DNA of 40,639 bases, from the NCBI RefSeq assembly GCF_002207765.1, contig NZ_BDGJ01000215.1, forward strand, positions 1-40,639, written 5' to 3'. Of this stretch, positions 14,896 through 24,549 are shown piece by piece. A program made the translations under genes and the position numbers. The notes beneath the pieces were generated by a model. It was not told the DNA's origin. It was given only the letters and a program-made list of their open reading frames with translations, and searched no databases. The DNA is from Calderihabitans maritimus (lineage in GTDB: Bacteria; Bacillota; KKC1; Calderihabitantales; Calderihabitantaceae). Numbering within the stretch: the first letter of the stretch is position 1; each line of letters opens with the position of its first letter.

Positions 14896-17100
14896 TTATA
14901 ATTGACGTTCCACTTTTTCAAAAGTATAGGCCTCGATAACATCTCCTTCCTTGATATCATTAAATCTTTCAATGCCCATTCCACATTCGTATCCTTGACT
15001 GACTTCCCGCACATCATCCTTGAACCGTCTGAGAGAAGCCACTTTCCCTTCATGGACTACTACTCCGTCTCGGATAATTCTAACGTTGGCATTATTTGTC
15101 ACTCTACCTTCAGTAACGTAACACCCGGCTACTACCCCTACTTTAGGCACTTTGAAAGTAGCCCTCACTTCTGCCCGGCCTAGGAAAACCTCCTTGATTT
15201 CCGGTTCCAGCAATCCCGACATAGCAGCTTTGATATCGTCTATAACCTCATAAATAACCCGATAAAGTCGCACATCTATTTTTTCTTTTTCCGCAGCTTT
15301 TCGTGCATTCGCGTCAGGTCTAACGTTAAAACCGATAATAATGGCGTTAGATGCAGCCGCCAACATTACATCAGTTTCTGTAATCGCCCCGACGCCCCCA
15401 TGGATGATATTAATTCGAACCTCTTCCGTACCCACCTGCTCCAATGCTTGACGCAAAGCTTCTACCGATCCATGTACGTCTGCCTTAATAATGATATTTA
15501 ATTCTTTCGCCTGCGCATCCTTCATCTGTTTCATTAACTCATCTAACGAAGCACGCGCGGTCTTGTGCAGTTCTTCTTCTCTTTTCTCCGCCTTTCTATT
15601 TTCAGCTATTTGACGCGCCAGTTTTTCATCTTCTACGACCTGAAAGATGTCTCCGGGTTCAGGTACATCCGACATTCCCAATACTTCCACCGGCACTGAG
15701 GGCCCCGCTTTTTTAATTCGTTGGCCCCTGTGGTCCATCATAGCTCTAACCCTACCGTGGGTTAAGCCGGCAACCAGATAATCGCCTACCTTTAGTGTCC
15801 CTTTTTGTACCAGCATGGTTGCCACCGGACCTCTGCCTTTATCCAGTTCAGCCTCAATCACCACTCCTCTGGCGGGACGATCAGGGTTGGCTTTTAGTTC
15901 AGCCATCTCTGCCACTAACAATATCATTTCTAACAGGTTGTCAATTCCTTCTCTTTTGAGGGCAGAAACATTTACACAAATCGTATCGCCGCCCCACTCT
16001 TCCGGAATCAAGCCGTGCTCGGTCAATTCTTGTTTTACCCGCTCAGGGTTGGCATTCGGTTTATCTATCTTGTTGATGGCTACAATGATGGGTACGTTAG
16101 CAGCCTTGGCATGGTTAATAGCTTCTACCGTCTGCGGCATAACACCATCATCAGCAGCTACCACCAAGACAGCAATATCAGTTATTTGGGCTCCCCGTGC
16201 TCGCATAGCCGTAAAAGCCTCGTGACCGGGTGTGTCCAAAAAGGTAATTTTCTTTCCGTCAACGTCTACCTGATAGGCACCAATATGTTGAGTTATGCCG
16301 CCTGCTTCCGTGGCGGTAACATTGGTTTGCCGGATAGCATCCAAAAGCGAAGTCTTACCGTGATCTACATGCCCCATAACCGTTACTACCGGTGGCCGCT
16401 CTTTGAGAAGTTCAGGATCGTCTGGTATATCTTCCAATTCAGTAACTGGTTTGGTATCTTTTACTTTTACTTCTATTCCAAACTCCGCTGCCACAAGGGT
16501 TGCCGTTTCCGCGTCTATCTCTTGGTTAATGGTGGCCAGTACTCCTAAATTCATCAATTGTTTTATGACTTCCGAAACCTTTTTGCCCATTTTTTGAGCC
16601 AAATCTTGAACAACTACCGTCTCTCCGATTTCTATTTTCTTTATTGCAGTTTGAACACGTTCGGCAGGTTCCTCCGGCTTGGCAAATTTTTTCTTCTGTT
16701 TAGTTTTTTTACCCTTGACCTTCCTGGTATAAACTTCCTGATCATCCTCAAACTCTTCCCATTTTTCTTTTTTCCATTTTCGATGATCTGCAGTAGGTGT
16801 ATCTCTTTTTATACCCGGTTTCTGCTTAAATTTACCGTTGCCTGGGTGCCGCTTATCTGCCTTCGTTTCTGCTCTTTCTCTCTTAGCCGGTTTTTTTTCT
16901 TTGGCAGGACTAACTTTTGGAGTACCGGTGTCTTTTCTTTGCAATTTCTCCAGATGCTTCTTAATCTTGTCTATTTGCTCTTCGGTTAAGGTACTCATAT
17001 GGGTTTTTACCGGTATATTCAGCACTTGCATCAACCGCATCACTTCTCTGCTGGTCATCTGTAAATCCTTGGCCAGCTCATACACCCGTTGTTTACCCAA
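14896..17100 (-). CDS. infB: Translation initiation factor IF-2
   Basis: 734 residues, a GTPase that places initiator tRNA on the ribosome. A short N-terminal IF2N-type domain (about 1-55) is followed by a Lys-rich linker, a second IF2N domain (about 155-205), the G domain from about 235 ([29 protein letters not shown], and SALKREG), and the C-terminal domains. The start is TTG 17100 giving [13 protein letters not shown], which matches the usual IF-2 start; GGGGGTGA lies just upstream. The linker is shorter than in many homologues, so the protein is compact. Confidence 0.97.
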   Translation of the reverse strand: MGKQRVYELAKDLQMTSREVMRLMQVLNIPVKTHMSTLTEEQIDKIKKHLEKLQRKDTGTPKVSPAKEKKPAKRERAETKADKRHPGNGKFKQKPGIKRDTPTADHRKWKKEKWEEFEDDQEVYTRKVKGKKTKQKKKFAKPEEPAERVQTAIKKIEIGETVVVQDLAQKMGKKVSEVIKQLMNLGVLATINQEIDAETATLVAAEFGIEVKVKDTKPVTELEDIPDDPELLKERPPVVTVMGHVDHGKTSLLDAIRQTNVTATEAGGITQHIGAYQVDVDGKKITFLDTPGHEAFTAMRARGAQITDIAVLVVAADDGVMPQTVEAINHAKAANVPIIVAINKIDKPNANPERVKQELTEHGLIPEEWGGDTICVNVSALKREGIDNLLEMILLVAEMAELKANPDRPARGVVIEAELDKGRGPVATMLVQKGTLKVGDYLVAGLTHGRVRAMMDHRGQRIKKAGPSVPVEVLGMSDVPEPGDIFQVVEDEKLARQIAENRKAEKREEELHKTARASLDELMKQMKDAQAKELNIIIKADVHGSVEALRQALEQVGTEEVRINIIHGGVGAITETDVMLAAASNAIIIGFNVRPDANARKAAEKEKIDVRLYRVIYEVIDDIKAAMSGLLEPEIKEVFLGRAEVRATFKVPKVGVVAGCYVTEGRVTNNANVRIIRDGVVVHEGKVASLRRFKDDVREVSQGYECGMGIERFNDIKEGDVIEAYTFEKVERQL

Positions 17101-17142
17101 CTACATCACCCCCATAAATTTACCCGGACTATCCATAAGTAG

Positions 17143-17454
17143 TCATGGTTCTTCTCTCCCCAACTCCTGCTCAATTCTCTCCGCAAAATTCCGATCCAAA
17201 ACAGCAAGCACCGCACGAGGCGATTTTCCAATAGCCAGCCCTAATTCCACCTTAGTACCTGCATAAAATACGGGAATCTTCCTGCCGCTGCACCAACTCT
17301 TAACTTCTCCTTGCAAATCAGAAGCACTGTCCGTCGCCAAGATTACCATCTGGGCTCTCCCTTTTTTTAACTGGCCTAGTACCGCGCTCCTTCCCGAAAC
17401 AATTTTTCCGGCTCGCTGCGCAAAGCCTAACAAGGTTTTAACGTTTGCCTTCAT
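17143..17454 (-). CDS. ylxQ: L7Ae/L30e-family RNA-binding protein
   Basis: 103 residues. YlxQ is an L7Ae-like protein encoded between nusA and infB in Firmicutes. [19 protein letters not shown] at the N terminus and the VILATDSASD and IPVFYAG segments fit the L7Ae fold, which binds kink-turn RNA. The ATG at 17454 overlaps the end of ylxR by 17 bases; a GTG three codons upstream is an alternative start. Precise role unknown. Confidence 0.92.
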   Translation of the reverse strand: MKANVKTLLGFAQRAGKIVSGRSAVLGQLKKGRAQMVILATDSASDLQGEVKSWCSGRKIPVFYAGTKVELGLAIGKSPRAVLAVLDRNFAERIEQELGREEP

Positions 17455-17722
17455 GGAGCCCACCCACGACTTCTTTCAATTCTTCTATAACTGTATCTTC
17501 TATTTTCGTTTCTAATCCCCGTTCCAATCCGCGATTTTTAACTGCTTTTAGGAGGCACTCCACCTGGGGGCAAATATAAGCTCCCCGTCCAGAGCGTTTA
17601 CCGGTAGGATCTACTACTACACTTCCCTCCGGTGTACGCACTACTCTAATCAGTTCTCTTTTATCTTTTTTTTCCCGGCAACCCACGCACATCCGCTGGG
17701 GAATCTTGCGCACTCTACCCAC
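17438..17722 (-). CDS. ylxR: YlxR/RnpM family RNA-binding protein (DUF448)
   Basis: 94 residues. The DUF448 signature [20 protein letters not shown] is at the start, with [11 protein letters not shown]-like [13 protein letters not shown] in the middle. In Bacillus subtilis the homologue (renamed RnpM) has been reported to bind and modulate RNase P. Start GTG 17722 overlaps the nusA end by 8 bases, with AAGGAGG eight bases upstream inside nusA, so the two are translationally coupled. Confidence 0.93.
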   Translation of the reverse strand: MGRVRKIPQRMCVGCREKKDKRELIRVVRTPEGSVVVDPTGKRSGRGAYICPQVECLLKAVKNRGLERGLETKIEDTVIEELKEVVGGLHEGKR

Positions 17723-18797
17723 TGTTCAGACCTCCTTCCACCGATGTTTCCTCGGTTTGGAGTTCCTTCACTTGGGATTCACTCTTAATATCAATTTTCC
17801 AACCCGTAAGTTTCGCGGCCAAGCGGGCATTTTGTCCTTCCTTACCTATGGCCAAGGATAACTGGTAGTCTGGTACTACCACTTGAGCGACTTGTGCTTC
17901 CTCATCTACCTTTACCTCCAGCACTTTAGCTGGACTCAAAGCGTTTGCTACGAAAGTTGCCGGATCTTTACTCCATTTAACAATGTCTATTTTCTCTCCT
18001 TTGAGCTCATTTACTACCGTTTGTACTCGCATTCCTTTTGGACCTACGCATGCACCAACAGCATCGACATTTTCATTCCGGGAACTAACTGCTATTTTCG
18101 AACGGCTCCCTGCTTCCCGCGCAATCGCCTTGATTTCCACTATGCCATCATGAATCTCCGGTACTTCCAACTCGAATAATCTTTTCAACAGCCCCGGGTG
18201 AGTTCGAGAGACCAAAATTTGAGGCCCTTTAGTAGTCCGCTTAACCTCTACTATGTAGGTCTTAATCCTTTCCCCAACCTTATATTCTTCTCCGGGGATC
18301 TGCTCCGACACGGGCAGAACTGCCTCCGTTTTACCCAAGTCAATAAAGACATTACGCATCTCCTGCCGCCGCACGATACCGGTAACTATGTCTTCTTCTC
18401 GGTTAACATATTCTTCATAGATAACGTCTCTTTCCGCTTCCCGGATACGTTGCACTACTACCTGTTTAGCCGTTTGGGCGGCAATACGCCCGAACTCCTT
18501 AGGGGTCACCTCTAGCTCTACGACATCGCCAATTTCGTAATTGGGGTTTTCCCTATGAGCTTCTTCCAACGAAATCTGAGTTCTGGGATCTTCTACCTGT
18601 TCGACAACTTCCCGTCGGGAAAATACCTTCACTTCACCGGAATCCCGGTCTATATGGATTCTCACATTCACCGCGGAACCAAAATTCTTCTTGTAAGCAG
18701 AAATTAACGCCGCCTCTATCGCTTCCAACAGAACTTCCACCGGTATTCCCTTTTCCCTCTCCAGATCGCGCAAGGCCTGAATAAAATCTTGATTCAT
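17715..18797 (-). CDS. nusA: Transcription termination/antitermination factor NusA
   Basis: 360 residues. The N-terminal RNA-polymerase-binding domain (about 1-130), an S1 domain (about 135-200, [16 protein letters not shown]), and two KH domains ([19 protein letters not shown] and [17 protein letters not shown]) are all present. It ends soon after KH2 with no acidic C-terminal repeats, the normal short form in Firmicutes. It regulates pausing, hairpin termination and rRNA antitermination. It lies 24 bases after rimP. Confidence 0.97.
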   Translation of the reverse strand: MNQDFIQALRDLEREKGIPVEVLLEAIEAALISAYKKNFGSAVNVRIHIDRDSGEVKVFSRREVVEQVEDPRTQISLEEAHRENPNYEIGDVVELEVTPKEFGRIAAQTAKQVVVQRIREAERDVIYEEYVNREEDIVTGIVRRQEMRNVFIDLGKTEAVLPVSEQIPGEEYKVGERIKTYIVEVKRTTKGPQILVSRTHPGLLKRLFELEVPEIHDGIVEIKAIAREAGSRSKIAVSSRNENVDAVGACVGPKGMRVQTVVNELKGEKIDIVKWSKDPATFVANALSPAKVLEVKVDEEAQVAQVVVPDYQLSLAIGKEGQNARLAAKLTGWKIDIKSESQVKELQTEETSVEGGLNSG

Positions 18798-18821
18798 CTT
18801 AAATCTCTCCCCATACCAAAG

Positions 18822-19289
18822 TTAAAACTCTATCGTTAGATGAGCCCGGGATACCATCTCCAGAGGAATACTTATGTTCTTTCCATTTTCGGTTATGATT
18901 ACCTGATCATCCTTCAATCCCTGCAAGGTTCCAGTAAATTTCCGACGACCATCGACCGGGCCATAGGTTTTAATGGTTGCTAATCTGCCTTTAAATCGTT
19001 CATAATCATGAGGCAACTTTAACGGTCGCTCGATACCGGGAGAAGAAACTTCGAGTACATAAGAATGAGGAATAGGATCTTCTTCATCTAGTCTCTTCTC
19101 TACCTGTCTGCTAACCATTTCACAATCATCTAGACCAATTCCTTCCGGGTGATCAATAAAGATCCGCAAGATCCATTTTGAGCCTTCCCTACCATATTGA
19201 ATATCCACCAATTCGTAACCCATTTCTGTTACTACCGGTAGAATGATAGATCCCAATTCTTCCTGGGCTTTTCCTTTCTTACTGCTCAC
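18822..19289 (-). CDS. rimP: Ribosome maturation factor RimP
   Basis: 155 residues. RimP assists 30S assembly. Motifs GYELVDIQYGREGSKWILRIFID (seen as ELVDIQY and LRIFIDHPEGI), DDCEMVSRQVEKRLDEEDPI and VSSPGIERPL are characteristic. Start GTG 19289 has AGGAGG seven bases upstream; the ATG at 19293 is out of frame and stops after four codons. It is the first gene of the nusA-infB operon. Confidence 0.96.
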   Translation of the reverse strand: MSSKKGKAQEELGSIILPVVTEMGYELVDIQYGREGSKWILRIFIDHPEGIGLDDCEMVSRQVEKRLDEEDPIPHSYVLEVSSPGIERPLKLPHDYERFKGRLATIKTYGPVDGRRKFTGTLQGLKDDQVIITENGKNISIPLEMVSRAHLTIEF

Positions 19290-19387
19290 TCATTACCCTC
19301 CTTTCAGCGGACATTTCTATTGTCCCAACAAGATTCCCAAAATATACTATTCAGTAAATGTCAAACCTCTAAATCAACCATAAAGAA

Positions 19388-19407
19388 AAGTGGGTTATGA
19401 CCCACTT
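19388..19407 (-). terminator. Terminator after polC
   Basis: Perfect 8-bp stem AAGTGGGT/ACCCACTT with a TATG loop, followed on the minus strand by TTCTTTA. It lies about 80 bases past the polC stop codon and separates polC from the rimP operon. The remaining 19290-19487 stretch holds a TTGACA (19359-19364, minus strand) without a well-spaced -10. Confidence 0.7.
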
Positions 19408-19489
19408 GTTCACACCGCTGCGCAAGCAGCTAAACGCTCCATTAACCTAGCCTCAGTATATCATAACTACCCCGCTTTGACAAGGGAAA

Positions 19490-22400
19490 CTATCCCTGAA
19501 ACATTACCAACTGTCTGGTTTCGGGTAATCCTTCCAAACAACCGTGTTCGGATAAAATCTCAAGAACCGTCTTGCTGATTCTAGCTCTGATCCTCAAATC
19601 GTTTATAGAGCTAAAAGGTTTCTGTTCCCGGGCTCGGACAATATTCTCTGCTGCCGTCTTCCCTATCCCCTGTAGAGCGGCAAAAGGAGGTAAAATCACT
19701 CCTTTTCCCACTACCTTGAATTTCAAGGCCTCCGACCGCTCCAAATCGACTTTAAGAAGCTTTATCCCCCGCTGATACATTTCTAAAGCCACTTCAAGTA
19801 TTACTAGCAAGTTTTTGTCTTTTGCTGTTGCCTGGTCCCACCTAGCTTCTATCTCCTCAATCTTTTGCCGGATTGCCTCCGGTCCGCGAACAATCAAATC
19901 AGCATCAAATTCATCAGCTCGCACCGTAAAAAAGCTAGCGTAAAATGCCTCAGGATACCAGACTTTAAAATAGGCAATACGAAAGGCCATGGTAACGTAT
20001 GCAACAGCATGCGCTTTGGGAAACAGATATTTAATCTTCTTACAGGAATTGATAAACCAGGCCGGCACCTCGTGCTGCTTCATTGCTTCCTCGTATTCCG
20101 GTTTCAGCCCCCGCCCCTTGCGGACATCCTCCATTATCTTAAAAGCCAGGTCGGGAGCCACGCCTTTATAGATAAGATAGGTCATTATATCATCTCGTGT
20201 CGAGATGGCTTCCGACAACCGGGCGGTACCACTTCTAATCAGTTCTTGAGCGTTATTTAGCCACACATCCGTTCCATGGGAAAACCCGCTTATACGTACC
20301 AGCTCAGAAAATGTTTTCGGCTTCGTTTCCTCCAGCATTTGCCGTACAAAACGGGTGCCGTATTCAGGTATGCCATAAGTACCTACCGGAGAACGGATAT
20401 CTTCCGGAGTTACACCCAGCACTTCCACTCCGGAAAACAGTTTAATTGTCTCTGGATCATCTAATGGAATATCGGTAGCAGAAACCCCAGTCATATCTTC
20501 CAACATTTTGATTACGGTGGGATCATCATGACCGAGAATGTCCAGCTTGACCAACCGACTGCTGATAGCATGGTAATCGAAGTGGGTGGTAACAGTCTCC
20601 GACCGTGGATCATCGGCCGGACGTTGCAGCGGGGTAAATTCGTGAATATCTTTGTCTTTGGGAACTACCATGAGGCCACCGGGATGTTGACCGGTAGTCC
20701 GTTTGACCCCGGTACATCCCCGTACCAGCCGATTTATTTCCGCATTGCGTGCCTTTATTCCCTTCTCCTCCAGGTAGTTTTTAACAAACCCAAAGGCTGT
20801 TCTTTCCGCAATAGTAGCTATAGTACCGGCACGGTACACCCGATCCCGTCCAAACAACTCTTCTACATACTTGTGGGCCCTAGCTTGATATTCCCCGGAA
20901 AAATTCAAGTCAATGTCCGGTACTTTGTCCCCTTTGAAGCCCATAAAAACTTCAAAAGGAATATCATGTCCGTCTTTCCGTAAGGGTCGACCGCACCTCG
21001 GACAATTCTTTCGCGGCAAGTCTACCCCACAGTTGACCGAGCCGTCGGTTATAAATTCACTGTAATGGCATCCCGGGCATATATAATGAGGGGGTAGAGG
21101 ATTGACTTCTGTAATTCCCGTCAGCGTTGCTACTAGGGAAGAACCAACTGATCCCCTGGAGCCGACTAGATAACCGTCTTGGTTCGACTTAGTGACCAGT
21201 TTATGAGCTATAAGATATAGGACGGCAAAACCATTATTTATTATCGCATCAAGCTCTTTTTTCACTCGTTTCTCAACAATTTCAGGCAGGGGATCGCCAT
21301 AAATTTCCCGGGCTTTCCTCCAGGCCATCTCCCTGATTTGTTCTTCAGCTCCGTCGATCCGCGGAGGGTAAAATTCGTCAGGAATAGGCTTGACTTCTTC
21401 TACCATACTGGCTATTAGGTTAGGGGTTTCCACTACCACCCGCCAGGCTCTATCTTGCCCCAGGTAGCTAAATTCCTCTAACATGTCCTCTGTTGTCCGG
21501 TAGTAAAGAGGAGCTTGAGTTTCATCTTCATAACCACTTCCCGCCATTAATATTTGGCGGTAAACAGCATCTTCTGGATCCAAAAAGTGGACATCTCCAG
21601 TTGCCACTACCGGTTTGTTTAGTTTTTCTCCTAATTCTACTATGGTCAGGTTCAACTTTTTCAGTTCTTCTTTGGAAGATACAGTTCCGCTTCGTACTAA
21701 AAACTCATTGTTGGCCAGCGGCTGGATCTCCAAGTAATCGTAAAAACGGGCAATTTCCTCGAGCTCTTCCCCCCTGGCCCCCGCAAGATACCGCTGAATA
21801 AGTTCTCCTGCTTCGCACGCGGTACCAATAATCAAACCTTCCCGGTAGCGACCCAACAGGGTCTTAGGAATGCGAGGGCGCCGGTGAAAATACTGCAAAT
21901 GAGAAAGAGTTACAAGGCGGTACAAATTTGTCAGACCGGTCTGGTTCCTGACCAAAATGATCACATGGTAGTTGCTCTTCCCGGTATTGCCATTGGTTTC
22001 CTCATCATCAAACAAGTAACCTTCTAAACCGTAAATTATTTTTACACCGTACTCCTTCCCGGCAGCATAAGCTTCGGGAAAAGCCTGTACTACCCCATGA
22101 TCCGTGATAGCTATCGCTGGGTGTCCCCACAACGCCGCCCGCTGAACGACCTCTCTTATTCCCGTAAGCCCGTCCATAGCGCTCATTTTGGTATGAAGAT
22201 GAAGTTCTACCCGTTTAACCTCCGAGCGATCTTCACGTCTAATATTCTCTATTAAATTGACGTCATCAGCCATAACTATGAGTTCTTGCATAAAACGGTC
22301 AAACTGTACTGATCCTCGGACCTTTATCCATTGGCCGCTTACCAGCTTCCCACTCTTTATCAATTTGCCTTCTTCACTATCAAATATTTTCACCGTTATA

Positions 22401-23149
22401 GAATCCGTGTTATCACTGATGTCCAAAGTGATCAGTTTTCTACCGCTCCTGAGTTCTCTAACATTTATCTCTAAAATGTATCCCTGCACTACAATATTTT
22501 TCTCTTCGTCATCTATTGAGGCTAAGGGAATCGCCTCACCCTTTATTTTCTTCCCGAACAGAACCTCCCTTTCCTCAAGATTCTCTTGTTTCTCCCGAAC
22601 CGATGCCTCTGCCAACCTATGGACAGATTCATACTCCACCTTTTCCTTGAACTTATAGGTAGAAACAGCCAGATCGGGTGAAACCTCCAAATTTACTGAT
22701 ATTTTCCGGTTCAGAATATATCCGAAATATTCGCTGAGGACAAAAGGATATCTTTTATTTAACAAAAATTGAACTCCCACTTCATTGGGGAGTTTCAGGG
22801 TCAGAGTATCGCCTTTAGTCGTCCATGAAACAACACTCAACCAACCCTTGCTGCCCGGCAATCGCGTATTAAGATCTTCTACCAGCTCATCCCAGTAAGT
22901 CTGGCAGAATTCTTCCAAGGTCAGATCTTCTAAACAGTATCGAACCTCCAGTTCCACCTCATGCAAATCCGATGCAACCCTTCGCACTTCCTGGCAGAAG
23001 CGTCTTAGATATCGTTCAGGAACAAACCGGGTTAGTTCCAGGTAAATTCGCCAAACTCCCCGTGTCCGGAATACTTCTACTTTTTTAAAACGGATGTAGG
23101 GCGCAAATTCTTTCAGTTCACCGGGAAGATGTCGAAGGAATTCCTGCAC
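19490..23149 (-). CDS. polC: DNA polymerase III alpha subunit, PolC type, without the exonuclease domain
   Basis: 1219 residues; most Firmicute PolC proteins are about 1400. Order: N-terminal domain (about 1-215), OB fold (about 218-300), PHP domain starting RVELHLHTKMSAMDG (from 313), four-cysteine zinc module (CPGC ... CPRC, about 690-720), polymerase core with DKVPDIDLNFSGEYQ (about 740-755) and TGQHPGG, and C-terminal helix-hairpin-helix region (PPFAALQGIGKTAAENI). The 3'-5' exonuclease that normally interrupts PHP is gone: IYGLEGYLFDD (residues 372-382) runs through about 11 residues straight into YHVIILVRNQTGL. No DxExTG, HNxxFD or HxAxxD motif occurs anywhere. It is the replicative polymerase; proofreading would need a separate protein. 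Confidence 0.95.
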   Translation of the reverse strand: MQEFLRHLPGELKEFAPYIRFKKVEVFRTRGVWRIYLELTRFVPERYLRRFCQEVRRVASDLHEVELEVRYCLEDLTLEEFCQTYWDELVEDLNTRLPGSKGWLSVVSWTTKGDTLTLKLPNEVGVQFLLNKRYPFVLSEYFGYILNRKISVNLEVSPDLAVSTYKFKEKVEYESVHRLAEASVREKQENLEEREVLFGKKIKGEAIPLASIDDEEKNIVVQGYILEINVRELRSGRKLITLDISDNTDSITVKIFDSEEGKLIKSGKLVSGQWIKVRGSVQFDRFMQELIVMADDVNLIENIRREDRSEVKRVELHLHTKMSAMDGLTGIREVVQRAALWGHPAIAITDHGVVQAFPEAYAAGKEYGVKIIYGLEGYLFDDEETNGNTGKSNYHVIILVRNQTGLTNLYRLVTLSHLQYFHRRPRIPKTLLGRYREGLIIGTACEAGELIQRYLAGARGEELEEIARFYDYLEIQPLANNEFLVRSGTVSSKEELKKLNLTIVELGEKLNKPVVATGDVHFLDPEDAVYRQILMAGSGYEDETQAPLYYRTTEDMLEEFSYLGQDRAWRVVVETPNLIASMVEEVKPIPDEFYPPRIDGAEEQIREMAWRKAREIYGDPLPEIVEKRVKKELDAIINNGFAVLYLIAHKLVTKSNQDGYLVGSRGSVGSSLVATLTGITEVNPLPPHYICPGCHYSEFITDGSVNCGVDLPRKNCPRCGRPLRKDGHDIPFEVFMGFKGDKVPDIDLNFSGEYQARAHKYVEELFGRDRVYRAGTIATIAERTAFGFVKNYLEEKGIKARNAEINRLVRGCTGVKRTTGQHPGGLMVVPKDKDIHEFTPLQRPADDPRSETVTTHFDYHAISSRLVKLDILGHDDPTVIKMLEDMTGVSATDIPLDDPETIKLFSGVEVLGVTPEDIRSPVGTYGIPEYGTRFVRQMLEETKPKTFSELVRISGFSHGTDVWLNNAQELIRSGTARLSEAISTRDDIMTYLIYKGVAPDLAFKIMEDVRKGRGLKPEYEEAMKQHEVPAWFINSCKKIKYLFPKAHAVAYVTMAFRIAYFKVWYPEAFYASFFTVRADEFDADLIVRGPEAIRQKIEEIEARWDQATAKDKNLLVILEVALEMYQRGIKLLKVDLERSEALKFKVVGKGVILPPFAALQGIGKTAAENIVRAREQKPFSSINDLRIRARISKTVLEILSEHGCLEGLPETRQLVMFQG

Positions 23150-23182
23150 TTCCGTTCCTCCTTGTTTACCTTCTAACCAATC

Positions 23183-23839
23183 TTATTCTTCTAACTCAAT
23201 TTGGTGAACCCCTTCCAATTGCATTAAAGTGGTGATAACCTTTTCTGTTCGAAGCTCTACCGGAATAGTGAGATACAGTTCAAGACGGGCCTTGTTATCA
23301 CTCAAACTCCTCATATCAATATTGTGGATGTTAACTCCGAGTTCTCCTAACGCCCAACCTATGCGTCCCATTTGGCCCGGTTCATCATCTACTGTTAAAT
23401 ATAGGACATGATAATGTCGCCGCTCGGTCAATCTCCTCTCCAGTTTACCTAAATAGAGAAGAGCCAAAAATACCAAACCTGTGCCAATAGTTGAAGCAAA
23501 ATACATACCCGCCCCTACCGCCAAACCAATACATGCGACTACCCAGAGACTGGCTGCTGTAGTCAACCCGCGAACTGTAGCTCCTTCCCGCATAATGGTA
23601 CCGGCACCTAAAAAACCTATTCCACTTACCACCTGGGCGGCTATTCGGGCCGGGTCTGCATTCGGATTTCCAGAAGCCACATGAATGGAAACCAGCATCA
23701 CCAGGGCAGCGCCTACACAGACCAAAATATGGGTTCGAAAACCGGCTGATTTTCTCAGGCTTTCTCTCTCTAGACCGATAAAGCCGCCCAAAATGCCGGC
23801 TAAAATGAGGCGAAAAATTACCTCAAATTCCTGAGACAC
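23183..23839 (-). CDS. MgtC/SapB-family membrane protein
   Basis: 218 residues. The N-terminal half has the MgtC pattern GGFIGLERE followed by four to five membrane helices, and the QVVSGIGFLGAGTIMREGATVRGLTTAAS signature (in parts GIGFLGAGTI and GLTTAASLW). The C-terminal 80 residues form a soluble ACT-like domain (YLTVDDEPGQMGRIGWAL). Members are linked to magnesium limitation and modulation of F-type ATPase in some bacteria; this one's role is unknown. Start GTG 23839 is behind AAAGGATGG. It lies 33 bases upstream of polC and 16 bases after the glycosyltransferase. Confidence 0.88.
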   Translation of the reverse strand: MSQEFEVIFRLILAGILGGFIGLERESLRKSAGFRTHILVCVGAALVMLVSIHVASGNPNADPARIAAQVVSGIGFLGAGTIMREGATVRGLTTAASLWVVACIGLAVGAGMYFASTIGTGLVFLALLYLGKLERRLTERRHYHVLYLTVDDEPGQMGRIGWALGELGVNIHNIDMRSLSDNKARLELYLTIPVELRTEKVITTLMQLEGVHQIELEE

Positions 23840-23855
23840 TTATTTCCATCCTTTC

Positions 23856-24479
23856 TTAATATCGAATGTATTTGGCAATTTCCCAGTACATTTTTAGACG
23901 AGCCCAAAAACCTCTGAGCAGTCCCAACTTTTCTTCCTTCATAATATGTGACATATCCTCCAAAAGCACTTCTTTAACTCGCCAGCCCCGCTCAGAGGCG
24001 TATCGTGTTATGGCTACCTCTACGCCAAATCGAGCCGGTTCCAGGTCTATGTCATGTAAAATACACTTTTTTATCGCCCTTTGTCCGGAAAGAAAGGGAG
24101 CCAGATCCTGAGCCAAATCGGTAGCTATTCTGCCTCGCTCAAAAATCCCTACCGTCATATCGGCTTCATCCAAAAGAACAGGATTTATCAAGTCCACCAC
24201 ATGCGCTGCCGTCAGTCCGATTAAATCAGCATCTAAGAAAAGAATGACACCGTATTTTGCTTCCCGTACCCCCGCCATCATAGCGGCACCCTTTCCTGTG
24301 TTTTGAGTAAGGGCAATAACTTTTGCTCCCGCATTACGGGCAACTTCCACCGTTCGGTCGGTGGATCCATCGCTGACCACTATAATTTCTTTTACTTGAG
24401 GCACTTCATGTAAAACACGAACTATCTCTCCTACCGTTTTCTCTTCGTTATAAGCCGGGATAACAGCTGATACGCTCAC
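23856..24479 (-). CDS. Family 2 glycosyltransferase, small, GpgS-like
   Basis: 207 residues. GT-A fold glycosyltransferase: VIPAYNEEKTVGEIV near the start, VVSDGSTDRTVEVA, NTGKGAAMMAGV, and the metal/nucleotide-sugar motif FLDADLIG (about 80-87). No membrane anchor and no C-terminal extension. The short length and motifs resemble glucosyl-3-phosphoglycerate synthase-like or dolichol-phosphate-mannose-synthase-like enzymes; the sugar and acceptor cannot be told. Start GTG 24479 follows GGGAGG. It is co-linear with mgtC between proS and polC, where Bacillus has no gene. Confidence 0.85.
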   Translation of the reverse strand: MSVSAVIPAYNEEKTVGEIVRVLHEVPQVKEIIVVSDGSTDRTVEVARNAGAKVIALTQNTGKGAAMMAGVREAKYGVILFLDADLIGLTAAHVVDLINPVLLDEADMTVGIFERGRIATDLAQDLAPFLSGQRAIKKCILHDIDLEPARFGVEVAITRYASERGWRVKEVLLEDMSHIMKEEKLGLLRGFWARLKMYWEIAKYIRY

Positions 24480-24549
24480 AGCTCTCCCTCCCCGTTCTCG
24501 GAGGCAACATACCTAATCATATTCCCCTGCCAAGTTAAAAATTCCTCAC

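Noticed and set aside
19359-19364. TTGACA on the minus strand upstream of rimP
   Set aside because: No -10 hexamer occurs 16-18 bases downstream; TATATT is only 12 bases away. The rimP promoter is therefore not assigned.
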